The notes under the pieces: generated by a model
What the model was told of the DNA's origin: nothing
Database searches by the model: none
The model's input: the letters and a program-made list of their open reading frames with translations, nothing else
Shown: in pieces, positions 35,872 to 46,311 of the stretch
How positions within the stretch are numbered: position 1 is the stretch's first letter
How the letters are laid out: each line of letters begins with the position of its first letter
Assembly: GCA_017654935.2 (NCBI GenBank)
Contig: CM065695.1
Span: 27,039,143 to 27,103,142, forward strand
Length of the DNA: 64,000 bases
Direction: 5' to 3'
DNA from: Phymorhynchus buccinoides
Lineage: Eukaryota; Mollusca; Gastropoda; Neogastropoda; Raphitomidae
Made by a program: the position numbers and the translations under genes

Positions 35872-36195
35872 CCTTATAACTCCGCCGTTTTTCGACCGAA
35901 TCGCTTCAAATTTGCTGTGAGCCCTAACGGGGCGATGGCAACGGCAACCGAGGCGGCCGTGTCATTTGCGCGGTTTCGCAAATGCGCGAAACGCGCATCC
36001 GTCCGGCCTCTCGGCGCCCGTATCTCCGGCGTTTCTGGGCCGATTGCCTTCGAATTTGGCAGGAAGATGACCGAGGGCCGGGACTATCGGTGTGGAAACT
36101 AAGCGTCGGTTCAGCGCGCGCTAGACGCCGCTTAACCTTTTCACGAATAACTCCGCCATTTCTCAACCGAATCGCCTCCAATTTGTTGTCAGGAT
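35872..36195. repeat. GC-rich ~130-bp repeat, three degenerate units
   Basis: Three related phrases are spaced about 135 bp apart: AACTCCGCCGTTTTTCGACC with CGCTTCAAATTTG (35879); ATCTCCGGCGTTTCTGGGCC with GCCTTCGAATTTGG (36019); and AACTCCGCCATTTCTCAACC with CGCCTCCAATTTG (36148). GC content is well above the surroundings. Open frames occur in several phases but none resembles a protein. Confidence 0.65.
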
Positions 36196-36584
36196 TGCTA
36201 TGACCCGGGCAAAGCATGGCACGAAATGTGAACAGCATCCGGTCATAAATGCGCGCGATGTGCACCAATTTACAGTTTTGCTCACTAGGCGAAACGACAT
36301 ATGTCCAAACGTGCTGTTATTAGGGGGGGGGGGGACTGCTGTGGGCATGAGACCATGGTTCACACATGGTGGGGTGACGAGTAGGTCAGCCAGCTGGTTA
36401 TGGGTGGGGTAGGGGGTGGGGGCAGTGGAGATTACAAGGGGATGACACTACACGTATCTGTATTATTAAAAAATCGGGACTTTACTGGTTTAGCACTGCC
36501 TCAGGGCATTGCCTCCAGTATTGTTCAATACTGCCATGGGGTTAAAACTGCCACGGGAATTAACTGCCACGGGGCGATTGCTAG

Positions 36585-36930
36585 TACATATTATTTATAT
36601 AGCGCCTTTCTTTAGAATTAAACTCAAGGCGCTCACATTCACTGATTCACACGCCATTGCGCTAACATACACATTCATTCTATCATCATCTAATTAATGT
36701 GAAAAGTTACAGAGAGAAAAAGCTCTTTGAAACAAGGGAGTTTTCATTTGGGTTTTGAAAGCGGGAAGTGCTGAATTGTGACAGAGGTGAACAGGCAAGG
36801 AGTTCCAGACAGTGGGGGCGCAAAAACTAAAACTGCGTTGTCCAAAATACTTTAAAATCAATTTAGGAGCAGTTTGGCATGGGAAGATCGGAGAGAGCGA
36901 GAGGGAGTGTAAGTTTAGAACTTATTAACT
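36585..36930 (-). pseudogene. LINE 3' fragment (CR1/L2-like)
   Basis: TTATATAGCGCCTTTC at the outer end is typical of these LINE 3' termini. The following text resembles the minus-strand end of the RT ORF in 48900-49060: TTTTCATTTGGGTTTTGAAA, GGAGTTCCAGACAGT, CAAAAACTAAAACTGC. It carries many stops and is clearly dead. Confidence 0.5.
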
Positions 36931-37689
36931 AAGACCCCATCCAGTGCCAAGCTGATGAGACTCCCTAGAGTCGAAACAGCTGTCCTCGGCTGGGTTCTGC
37001 CATTGCCTCCCTAATAAGGAGGAAAAACTAAACCGGCACACTATGTTTTGTTTTTAGATCATAGATCAAAATACCAAGTTAATCTAACTGGTTTTGGTTT
37101 TAATGTTCGTTTCATAGACATAGGGACAAAAAAAGTGTTAAACAATTTGACTATTATTGCATTTCAAATGCTCCAACTTTTGAGTCCTGTGGTGCCAGCA
37201 GTAAACTGAGATATTTTTAATTTTTTAATTTTTTGAACACGGAACATTACTCAAAGTTAACGTTAACTGGTTTTGTTTCTGAGGTTCACAAATAAAGACA
37301 TTGGACACAGAAAAGCTTTATCAAAGCAAACTATATATTTAGATCTGTATGAAACTAGGCTGCCTAGTCTACAAATTAGGCTGCCTAGTCTGTCGATTAG
37401 GCACGTCTGAGAAGTTAGTTTACAACTTAGGCAGTCCTAGTGCCTAATTCACAAAGTAGGCAAAGTGGCTGCCTAATCTACAGACTAGGCAATTATGTGA
37501 GTTAGGCACGACATATATATAACCTATTTAAACTCAAACTACAAAGTCAAAAAACACCAAACCTATCTTGTTTATTTATTCTCAATTTTTCGCGTACACC
37601 TAAAAAAGGGAATTATATAGTTATATAAAGGAATTTATATTTATATAATATATAAAAATTTATATAGTATGAAAGAAAGCAAACAGAGG

Positions 37690-38690
37690 TCCCCTACTGT
37701 CCCATCATTTCAAACATTGATCAGGCCTCAACAGAGGGTCCCATTGATCAGGCCTCATTTATCCAGGATAACTTGCCCATCATTTCAAACATTGATCAGG
37801 CCTCATTTATGACTTATGCAGGATAACTTGCCCATCATTTCAAACATTGATCAGGCCTCATTTATGACTTATGCAGGATAACTTGCCCATCATTTCAAAC
37901 ATTGATCAGGCCTCATTTATGACTTATGCAGGATAACTTGCCCATCATTTCAAACATTTATGATCAGGCCTCATTTTATGACTTATGCAGGATTGCCCAA
38001 TTTCAAACATGCCCTCATTTATCATTTAACTTGCCCATCATTTCAAACATTGATCAGGCCTCATTTATGACTTATGCAGGATAACTTGCCCATCATTTCA
38101 AACATTGATCAGGCCTCATTTATGACTTATGCAGGATAACTTGCCCATCATTTCAAACATTGATCAGGCCTCATTTATGACTTATGCAGGATAACTTGCC
38201 CATCATTTCAAACATTGATCAGGCCTCATTTATGACATGCAGGATAACTTGCCCATTGATCAGGCCTCATTTATGACTTATGCAGGATAACTTGCCCATC
38301 ATTTCAAACATTGATCAGGCCTCATTTATGACTTATGCAGGATAACTTGCCCATCATTTCAAACATGATCAGGCCTTTTATGACTTAGCAGGATAACTTG
38401 CCATCATTTCAAACATTGATCAGGCCCCATCAACATGACTTATGCCCATCATTTCAAACATTGATCAGGCCTCATTTATGACTTATGCAGGATAACTTGC
38501 CCATATTTCAAACTTGCCCTCATTTATCATTTCATCAACATTGATCAGGCCTCATTTATGACTTATGCAGGATAACTTGCCCATCATTTCAAACATTGAT
38601 CAGGCCTCATTTATGACTTATGCAGGATAACTTGCCCATCATTTCAAACATTGATCAGGCCTCATTTATGACTTATGCAGGATAACTTGT
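37690..38690. repeat. 55-bp minisatellite array
   Basis: About 18 copies of a 55-bp unit with CCCATCATTTCAAACATTGA, TCAGGCCTCATTTATGACTT and ATGCAGGATAACTTG. Many copies are exact. Others are internally deleted (for example 37985-38030 and 38350-38460). Confidence 0.95.
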
Positions 38691-39184
38691 CTTCCCCCAC
38701 CCCCACCCCTCACCTCACCTACACACCTGCAGCAGCCCCCCGTGGCGAAAATGGTGTTTTACGTCCTCTCGGTCTGAACCAGACACATACGGGACATTTG
38801 TAAATACAAATATATGGTGGGAACAATACTGGAGGCAATGCCCGGAGGCAGTACGAAACCAGTACAGTCCCGATTTTTAAAAATTAATACAGATAGCTGT
38901 AGCGGTGACCACGCCTGGGTTAATTAAACCTCATCGGCTATGGCACCGCCACAAGTTAGCATTAGCAAAGCAGCCCCCTGTAGGCTGTGGATCTTGGAAT
39001 GTTGTGTCAAGACATTCTGCAAGAGAATGGTGTCTTCTTTGCACCAAATCGAACATCCACAATAAAAGCAAACCAGCACAAAAGTTAAACCAGAAATAGT
39101 AAAAATCTTATGAAAATCTTATGTAAAATGAAGAAAATAATAATGTTCTGAAATTTTAATTTCAAAACCTAATAGACATGACTA

Positions 39185-39262
39185 CTTCAGGCATGACACA
39201 CTGGTAAGTGTCTTACCAGTGTGTCATGCCTGAAGAAGAGAGGCAACCTCTCGAAAGCTTGT
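39185..39262 (+). other. Perfect 24-bp-arm hairpin followed by a hammerhead-like core
   Basis: CTTCAGGCATGACACACTGG (39185) and its exact inverse (39212-39235) are separated by 3 nt. Immediately overlapping is CTGAAGA (39230-39236, fits CUGANGA), a stem GAGAGG-CAA-CCTCTC (39238-39252), then GAAA (39253-39256). This is the layout of a hammerhead ribozyme catalytic core as carried by many Penelope-like and other retroelements. Helix III and the NUH cleavage site are not clear, and there is one extra A before the stem. It may be a degenerate copy or chance. Confidence 0.4.
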
Positions 39263-39304
39263 GATTAAAATAGGAACCACCATGGATTTGTTGGCGTTTT
39301 TTTC

Positions 39305-39540
39305 CTTTTGTTTTACATTTATATTATATATATATTTATTTATTCATTTAATTATTTGTTTATTTTTTGATTGATTGATTGATTCATCCATTCATTCATT
39401 TATTTATTTATCTATTAATTAATTAATTTAATTAATTAATTTACTTACTTATTTATTCATTTTTGTATTCATTTATTCAAATTAATGAGTTCATTCATTC
39501 ATTCATTTTTATTTATTTTTAAATTTATTTATCTGTGCAT
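39305..39540. repeat. (ATTT)/(ATTC)-rich low-complexity tract
   Basis: Tetranucleotide TTTA, TTCA and TTAA repeats. Confidence 0.9.
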
Positions 39541-39684
39541 TTATTCGTTTATTTATCTATTTGTCTACCTCGAAGAAAAACCCCAACACAGCCAGACCAG
39601 AAGGAGCGTTCAGGCTGGATGACATGTTGCGAGACTGTCTGTGGTGTACCATGTGCATCTGGGGCAGACAGACAGACATTAAGA

Positions 39685-40174
39685 TTTACCCTTTCGCCGC
39701 CAACGTCGCCTTTTTTGCTCCACAATGATATTAAAGATCCACCCGATCACGTGTCAAAATCACGGGATTCAGGTGTTTCCCCTCTTATAACTGGAAAGAA
39801 ATCTTGTTTTGACCAAGTCAGACTCCCATATAAAGTACCCCAAATTGAAAGCCACAAGTCAGTTTAAAGAGCAGCCTCAATTTGAATATGGGGAAATTCG
39901 AATGCGGGTTACAGCGACCCAGAAAAAACCAAGGAACGTAACCGTGGCGCGTCACGGGGTCTTTAACACCAATGTCACTAAAAACCTTGAATTCAGGGTC
40001 TGTTATCCAATGATTTTTGTGTTGTTGATTTTGGGAGTTAAGGGTGGGCCTTTTTCTCTTCTTCACATGTAGTAAAGGAATCCCCAAATATGTCAGACAA
40101 AATCTATTCTTTACCCACGTAAGTTTTTTGGGTAATTTTGGCTGTAACAAAATGGCTGGCGGCGAAGGGGTTAA
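39685..40174. repeat. MITE-like element, family 1, copy D, with a family 2 element inserted
   Basis: Outer ends TTACCCTTTCGCCGCCAACG and TGGCTGGCGGCGAAGGGGTT. At 39731-39966 a family 2 element (TTAAAGATCCACCCGATCAC to GCGTCACGGGGTCTTTAA) is nested at a TTAA. The host element resumes with CACCAATGTCACTAAAA, matching copy A around 27180. The nesting orders the insertions: family 1 first, family 2 later. Confidence 0.8.
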
Positions 40175-40354
40175 GATTAAAATTATAGCCCTGTCGAAAA
40201 CTAAGACCATGTCAGGGCTGTCACCACGTTGAATCTTACCACGTATATATAACACGCAGATAGACAGACAGACAGACAAGTAGACAGATAGACAGACAGG
40301 TAGGTAGACAAACAGCGTACGCTCAAACGAAGACACAAACAACTCGCATTTTCC

Positions 40355-40900
40355 TCTTTACAGGGGTACCCTGGCGGATGAGTTTTTGCAAGGAACACGT
40401 CGTCAGGAAAACACCCATTACAGAAATTGCAACACTCATTTTGCTCTGGTTTCCTAGAAATCAAACCGTCAAATCGGCGAGGTGCTGGAAGTCAAATTCC
40501 TTCAGTGAATTCCTTCTTTTCTAATGGCCGCCCGAGTTAGACCAAAATCGTTTGCACGACATTTCCACAATGCAAGCTTTTTATTTATTTTAAAAAAATT
40601 AGTTGTACAGTTTGCCCAAAGGAGTTTTGCTCACAACAAAGGAAATAGCTCCAATTGTGTTTTTTTTTACTGCACTACAAAGAAGAAAAAAGCTTCAACC
40701 ACAATGAGTGACCTCCACCCACCCCATCCAAAATGGTTTCTCTCTCAGGCATCTCCAACAAGGAGGAAACGCCGTTTTGACGGTTTGATTTCTAGGAAAC
40801 CAGAGCAAAGTGAGTGTTCCGATCCTTGAAAAGGCTGTCTTTCTGGTGACCTCGACGTGTTTCTTGCAAAAAACTCATCCGTCAGGGTGCACCTTTAAAG
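40355..40900. repeat. ~545-bp element with ~120-bp inverted ends
   Basis: The left arm has CCTGGCGGATGAGTTTTTGC and TGGTTTCCTAGAAATCAAAC. The right arm has GTTTGATTTCTAGGAAACCA and TTGCAAAAAACTCATCCGTC. Poly-purine text lies between. No transposase. Foldback or MITE type. Confidence 0.75.
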
Positions 40901-40906
40901 ATTCCG

Positions 40907-41040
40907 ATATGGTCTCTGTTGAGCACGTGAACGTTTTTCACTCTTTCCCCAGCGCTATGCAGGTCGTAGTGTGACTGGCCTATCACTTCGTTGCCATGGG
41001 GGGATGAGTGAAAAATGTTCACGTGTAATGAGACCATTAG
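40907..41040. repeat. Short inverted-repeat element
   Basis: GGTCTCTGTTGAGCACGTGA with CGTTTTTCACTC is mirrored by GAGTGAAAAATGTTCACGTG and TAATGAGACC, about 130 bp in total. Confidence 0.7.
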
Positions 41041-41494
41041 GCTTCATTCCGATATGATTATAGATTTGTGTAAACCATATGATTATAGGGCTTGAAAGCC
41101 CCCAAAGTAGCAAACTAGACACTACAAACGTTCACATTGGCGGTCGCTATAGACACATGCTTTTGCAATGACTACAAGCAGCATAATCAAACCATACTTT
41201 CCACACAATTAAAAAACAAAACAAAAAACTTTGCGTGCACACGCAGGCCTACGTTTATATCCATTGAATTATTCTGTTAACAATCAAAAAAAACAAATAA
41301 CAACACAATTTGTTTGTTATGGACTGTGACCAATTTTTAACAGCTAAACAAACACAAACAAAAACCACACACACTAAAATCCCACAACAACTACTACAAC
41401 AACAGCCAACAAGAATAACACAAATCCATCTCCAGTTGTTAAAAGCAACAACAAAATTGTCTCTTTCGATAGTATTTTATAGTATGCCATATGT

Positions 41495-41765
41495 ATGCCA
41501 GTCAGTCGTTTCCGACCATGACTGCCAGATAGCAGAGGGGGGCAGATGCTATTCCGGCGGGCTGGGCTAGAATTTGTTTATAGTGGAGATGCCTTGCCCA
41601 GGGTACATCCCCACTACCTCGGCCTAAAGGATTCGAGGACTAGCTGGCGGTTGGGGAAAGGTCCCCCAAAGGCCAACCCATCCCTTTGGCTGCAGCACCA
41701 GAGCCGGCGCAAAGACCCCTTCGTTTGAAACTCATAGTCTTCCACAACTGAGACTATAAACTGTA
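41495..41765 (+). repeat. Possible SINE-type repeat
   Basis: A GC-richer ~260-bp segment from AGTCAGTCGTTTCCGACCAT to GAAACTCATAGTC. GGATTCGAGGACTAG vaguely resembles a pol III B box. There is no second copy in the window, so the call rests on style only. Confidence 0.3.
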
Positions 41766-41919
41766 CCGTGAGTTTTTCCATTACTGTGGAAAATCATCCA
41801 CTGAACAGCTCTCATGTCACTGTTGGCCCCCTACAGGCTAGTGTCAGCCAATGATAAAAGCCATTCGAGCCAAGGGACAAATTGTAAGACTTACCTTGAT
41901 GTAATGCAGCTGTCTTAAG

Positions 41920-42218
41920 GGCCGGCCACACGCCCACTAAAATCGCACGACTGTGCGATGCGATTCGATCACGTGGTCTCCGAGAACAAAACTAACGTGA
42001 TTGCCCCCCCACACACACTCACTTAGACAGTCATAGTCTTCTACGAAAGACTAAAGGGTCAGCCACACGCCCACAAAAATCGCACGACTGTACGATACGA
42101 TTCGATCACGTGGTCTCCGAGAACAAAATTAACGTGATTGGCGCATGGAGATCACGCGATCGAATCGCATCGCACAGACGTACGATTGAATTTAGTGGAC
42201 GTGTGGCTGTCCCTTTAA
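41920..42218. repeat. MITE-like element, family 4, two adjacent copies
   Basis: A partial copy (41920-41999, GGGCCGGCCACACGCCCACT...) and a complete palindromic copy (42058-42218) share GATACGATTCGATCACGTGG and TCTCCGAGAACAAAA. The complete copy ends GTGGACGTGTGGCTGTCCC. Confidence 0.7.
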
Positions 42219-42509
42219 AGCCACCTCGCAGTGTCCAACCATTTTAGTTGGAAGACAATTTCAGTGGTCAACTTCATTCCGTTAATTATGACCGTGTACC
42301 GAATTTACCTTATCAGCAAGCATTGGCTGCATTCCTACAACTGCCTGGGTTAGTTGGAAGTAAATGGTGCAGTCGCCAGTTAGTTCCTTCCGATCCGGTT
42401 GGAAGCCTCTCATCCGACCAACATTTTTGCATGATTTGTGAGTTCTACTTCCTCTGACCAAAGAAAGACAAAAACAAGCGCGGATTCGCAATCGTTTGTG
42501 GCGTGCGAC

Positions 42510-42600
42510 AATTGAAAACGAAACATCATTTTAAAGAGCAGCCTCAATTTGAAGTGCAGCCTCGATTTGAAGTGCGACAATTTTGGACCTACCGACAGAC
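42510..42600. repeat. MITE family 2 fragment
   Basis: AACGAAACATCATTTTAAAG, then AGCAGCCTCAATTTGAAGTG with AGTGCAGCCTCGATTTGAAG repeated. It matches the interior of family 2 elements. A second, longer copy lies at 43160-43275, followed by ACCGACAGACCGACAAAGTG and a GAGTTATAGGTTTGTGGCTT phrase shared by both copies. Confidence 0.6.
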
Positions 42601-42700
42601 CGACAAAGTGAGTTATAGGTTTGTGGCTTGTGCCACAAACAAAAACGGAGGAAAGAAAGTTTCATTGACATTTTCATTGGATTTTCTCCCCTTGAGGAGA

Positions 42701-42888
42701 GTGGGCCGATCCTGCAGGTACTGCAATACCAGGCCAACCCGTGGCGAAGGTGGAGCAAGCCCCTGACACTTCGCCGAGGTTCAAAAATCAGTTTAATATC
42801 GAAGCCCCCGATAGGGAGCGTATCAGATATTAAGCTGATAAGAACAGATACTACACTTTGATCTTAGCCAAAAGGCCAAGTCAACGGT
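42701..42888 (-). ncRNA. U2 spliceosomal snRNA (gene or pseudogene, altered 5' end)
   Basis: On the minus strand this reads GGCCTTTTGGCTAAGATCAA, GTGTAGTATCTGTTCTTATC and AGCTTAATATCTGATACG. A stem-loop II region, the Sm site (GATTTTTGA), GGGGCTTGCTCCAC and CCTGGTATTGCAGTACC of stem IV follow. The branch-point-pairing GTAGTA is intact. Length is about 188 nt, the usual U2 size. U2 base-pairs with the intron branch point and with U6 in the spliceosome. The first ~11 nt (expected AUCGCUUCUC) are instead ACCGTTGACTT, which would weaken U2-U6 helix II. A CGACGTCACGTCG-like palindrome and a CCAAT-type ATTGG lie just upstream, but no PSE was confirmed. It lies in a carbonic anhydrase intron on the same strand. 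Confidence 0.88.
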
Positions 42889-43162
42889 TTCATGAACCTC
42901 AGCCAATCCACGACGTGACGTCGTATTTCTAGGCTGTTTTAATTTGCATTTTGACTGTATAAGAATGATTATAATTGTATCTCTGTTGCATTTTACCTTA
43001 CTTTGTATACATTCATTTATGTACAAATTAAACTTTTAGCGTCGTTGTATTTGAAAATGTAGCATTTTAGGAATAGAAAGACTCTTTGAAACGGTTATAC
43101 TTAAAATTGACTGCAAATTCAAGTGATACTATTAACAGCTTTTCGGATCCACAACGAGGCTA

Positions 43163-43440
43163 AGTTGAAAACAAAACATCATTTTAAAGAGCAGCCTCAA
43201 TTTGAAGTGCAGCCTCGATTTGAAGTGCGACAATTTTGTAGCCTCGATTTGAAGTGCGACAATTTTGGACCGACCGACCGACCGTGACTGAAATGGGCAA
43301 AATGCTTTGCCCAATTTATGAAATGGACAATGACCGACAGACCAACATCACACTTTTCTACATTGTATTTGACCAACAGACCGACAGACCGACAAAGTGA
43401 GTTATAGGTTTGTGGCTTGTGCCACAAACAAAAACAAACC
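43163..43440. repeat. MITE family 2 fragment plus associated unit
   Basis: Repeats the text of 42505-42655 with additions: AACATCATTTTAAAGAGCAG, tandem CCTCGATTTGAAGTGCGACA twice, GACCGACCGACC, an ATGGGCAAAATGCTTTGCCC phrase also present at 43939, and the shared GTGAGTTATAGGTTTGTGGC end. Confidence 0.6.
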
Positions 43441-43523
43441 ACGAAGTTTCTTCCAAACTAAAAGGTTGGCTAATGTGAGGCAGCTTTCATGCATAATGCC
43501 AAGCGATATAATATATGTTACGC

Positions 43524-43612
43524 GTCGGATCCCCAGTGGAAGTGCAGCTGCTTCAGGACCCTCGGGAAGACTCCCTCCCTCATGGGAGCATCTTCTGGGA
43601 ACATCACCTCCA
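43524..43612 (-). pseudogene. Broken duplicate of a carbonic anhydrase exon
   Basis: On the minus strand the acceptor TGTGTGTCCCAG is followed by the codons of EVMFPEDAP. A 13-bp net loss with frameshift follows, then LKQLHFHWGSD. It is a truncated copy of the exon at 44705-44856, keeping the zinc-ligand motif HFHWG, but it stops at CGATCC/GACGCG and lacks the donor. The copied block extends into the intron on the upstream side to about 43853. Confidence 0.85.
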
Positions 43613-43853
43613 CTGGGACACACAAAGCGTGAACTGTTATTAATAGCAAAAATGCTGGGATCGGATAAGGACAAATGCAGGTGGTTTTTATAAAAACAAC
43701 AACAAAACAAAACAAACAAAAAATTAATTTTTTAAAAAATGGGAAAGTCTCGAAGAAGAAGAAGAAGAAGAAGAAGAAGAAGAAGAAGAAGAGAAAGAAA
43801 AAGAAAGAAACCTCAGGGGATAGGACGAATACAGGTGGTCTTCAAATTGTGAC
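43524..43853. repeat. Segmental duplication, copy 1 (exon plus intron)
   Basis: Matches 44755-45062 through CGTCGGATCCCCAGTGGAAG, GAACTGTTATTAATAGCAAA, AATGCTGGGATCGGATAAGG, a (GAA)n tract and AGGACGAATACAGGTGGTCT. The duplicates differ mainly by small indels, so the event is recent. Confidence 0.88.
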
Positions 43854-43922
43854 GTAAGTGTCCCGCTCTTAACACCCCCCCCCCCCTCTCCCCTCCCCCC
43901 CCTCGCCTGTCCAGCCGCCAAA

Positions 43923-44480
43923 TTGCCTATGCTTCATGAAATGGGCAAAATGCTTTGCCCAATTTATGAAAGGGACAATGTATATTACATTTTTGAATCC
44001 CCATTCACACAGGTATTGATTAAGACTGATTCAATGGCATCCCAGTTTTCTACATTGTATTTGCACCCCTATCCTGCCCCCCAACTCGACCAGATGCTAA
44101 GCTGGGGCATGCCTGAGCCACATGTTGAATCAAACGTTTTATCAAATTAAGTGTGAATAAAATAATTTTAACTCATCTACAGATGAGATTTATCATTCGT
44201 TTGAACCAATTCTGGATCTATGTGTGCTCATGAACGAAAACTATTTTTTCATTCATATTACTTTTCTCAATTGCAAGCCGGTTGGGTTTCACTAATTCCC
44301 TGCCGACTGAAGCCCTCTCTAAGCCATAGAGATCTACATCCACCTTCTCCTGTGATTATCAGAAGGGGCATCTAATTGGGGGCTCGCGTCCGGGATAATA
44401 TATTGGCTATTTCACGAACTGGGCAAAACTATTTTGCTCATTTCATGAAATGGGCAATTTTAAGTAACATATATATTATA
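43923..44480. repeat. GGGCAAAA/TTTGCCC inverted-motif repeat
   Basis: Phrases of the type ATGAAATGGGCAAAATGCTTTGCCCAATTTATGAAA occur at 43295-43325 and 43935-43975. Related GAACTGGGCAAAACTATTTTGCTC and TAACATATATATTATA are at 44415-44480. An inverted relative is at 31295-31375 (ATGTTACGCCCAATCC, AATGGACTTGCCCAG). Probably fragments of one dispersed element. No coding. Confidence 0.5.
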
Positions 44481-44529
44481 ATAATGTAGCGAGGGGAGTT
44501 AAGTATCGTAGTATCCTGGAGTGCGTTGC

Positions 44530-44675
44530 ACGTCTAACTGCCAGCTAAGCCGTCTAACTGCCAGCTAAGCACAACTGCCAGCTAAGCCTTCTAACTGCCA
44601 GCTAAGCAGTCTAACTGCCAGCTAAGCACAACTGCCAGCTAAGCCGTCTAACTGCCAGCTAAGCCACACTAGCTG
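44530..44675. repeat. 17/20-bp tandem repeat
   Basis: AACTGCCAGCTAAGC recurs seven times with linkers CGTCT, CTTCT, AGTCT or AC. It sits directly downstream of the carbonic anhydrase donor at 44704. Confidence 0.93.
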
Positions 44676-44704
44676 CCTGCCAAATGCCAAGCTGGTAGCC
44701 TGAC

Positions 44705-44856
44705 CTCCATGACCTCGGCTTGACCATCCACTGTGTGTTCCGAACCCTTCCTGTCGTCGGATCCCCAGTGGAAGTGCAGCTGCTTCAGGACGTAGTCCTC
44801 GGGAAGACTCCCTCCCTTCATCAGAATGGGAGCATCTTCTGGGAACATCACCTCCA
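44705..44856 (-). CDS. Alpha-carbonic anhydrase exon (zinc ligand HFHWG)
   Basis: 152 bp. The acceptor TTTGTGTGTCCCAG precedes TGGAGGTGATG, completing a Val codon from the previous exon (phase 1 entry). It then encodes EVMFPEDAPILMKGGSLPED, LKQLHFHWGSDDRKGSEHTV and DGQAEVME. HFHWG carries zinc ligands equivalent to H94 and H96 of CA2, and GSEHTVD carries E106/H107. The donor is ATGGAG|GTCAGG, phase 0. The third zinc ligand (H119 in the LH-VH motif) should lie in the next exon, which I could not find between 35658 and 44705. A truncated copy of this exon is at 43524-43612. Confidence 0.92.
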
Positions 44857-45119
44857 CTGGGACACACAAAGCGTGAACTGTTATTAATAGCAAAAATGCT
44901 GGGATCGGATAAGGACAAATGCAGGTGGTTTTTATAAAAACAACAACAAACAAACAAACAAAAAATTAATTTAAAAAATGGGAAAGTCTCGAAGAAGAAG
45001 AAGAAGAAGAAGAAGAAGAAGAAAAAAGAACTCAGGGGATAGGACGAATACAGGTGGTCTTCAAAAACAGACAAAAAGTTAGTAGCGGAAAGTCGGACAG
45101 AAGAAAAAGAAAAAGAAGA

Positions 45120-45360
45120 AGACTGATTGATTGATTGATTGATTGATGGATTGAACCTGTTTAATGGGGTGAGATTTAGGCACATTTAAGGCCGTTTTTT
45201 GTTTTTCAGAAATCTGCCCACAAGGAACAAAGAGAAGAAGAAGAAAGAAAAAGCAAGAAGACTATAATACACCAATAGCAGGCTTTCAAGAAGAAGAGAA
45301 CAACAACAACAACAACAAAAAATTCAAGAAGAACAAGAAGAAGAAGAAGAAGAAGGAAAA
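45120..45360. repeat. (GATT)n and (GAA)n low-complexity tracts
   Basis: GATTGATT at 45123-45150 and GAAGAAG-rich text at 45230-45355. Confidence 0.85.
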
Positions 45361-45454
45361 AATAATAAAAATGATAGGACAAAATATACATATACTCAAT
45401 GACCATTTACAAAAATAACCTTGGGTGTTTGACAAATAGGTCTTTAGCAAACTA

Positions 45455-45852
<398 letters not shown>

Positions 45853-46032
45853 TCGCTTTAACTGCGAAATTAATGCTGTCCACGCCTATTGGAAGCTTAC
45901 TGTAGATGTTTTGCTTTGTGTGTTGTTGTAATTGTTGTTTTTAAGCTTGCATGTTATTTTATAATTGGTTCATTTTTTTGCGTGTTGTGTAAAATCACTA
46001 TTCGTGTGAAAAGACATTCAATTAAAGATTCA

Positions 46033-46035
<3 letters not shown>

Positions 46036-46078
<43 letters not shown>

Positions 46079-46095
46079 CACACACACACACACAT
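46036..46095. repeat. (CA)n microsatellite
   Basis: About 60 bp of CA followed by ATAATACAATATACATAATG. The same follow-on text (ATACAATATACATAATGTTACACCT) occurs at 47293, so array and flank are duplicated. Confidence 0.9.
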
Positions 46096-46311
46096 AATAC
46101 AATATACATAATGTTACACCTAGCAAATTAATTACAAATGACGTCCTTGTAAGTGAGCTTGCAAAATATATACACAGTTGTCTCAATCAATAGCCCCAAT
46201 TGCCTGAAGGAGTAGCGCAACCAGTACGAAGAAAGAAGAAAACCCCCAGAAGTATTTAACAAAAAATGTTCCGTAATTGAACTTTATAAACTGTTATTAT
46301 TACCGTTATTG

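Larger units (their letters stand above)
36453..38896. mobile_element. ~2.4-kb element bounded by ~75-bp inverted repeats
   Basis: The left end (36453-36526) contains AATCGGGACTTTACTGGTTT and GGGCATTGCCTCCAGTATTG. The right end (38821-38896) contains the inverted forms CAATACTGGAGGCAATGCCC and CCAGTACAGTCCCGATT. Inside are an inverted LINE remnant and the 55-bp satellite. It has no transposase, so it is either non-autonomous or an inverted pair of short insertions. Confidence 0.6.

Noticed and set aside
35924..36268. Minus- and plus-strand frames in the GC-rich repeat
   Set aside because: Several phases are open at once due to high GC and repeat structure. No similarity is recognised.
38700..38800. 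Possible exon ending CTGCTGCAG|GTGTGTAG on the minus strand, as the missing carbonic anhydrase exon
   Set aside because: The upstream translation does not match the conserved LH-VH...GVFLE segment of carbonic anhydrases in any frame, and no acceptor was found.
42248..42491. ~70-codon frames on both strands
   Set aside because: No domain and no splice signals. They adjoin MITE fragments and are probably chance.
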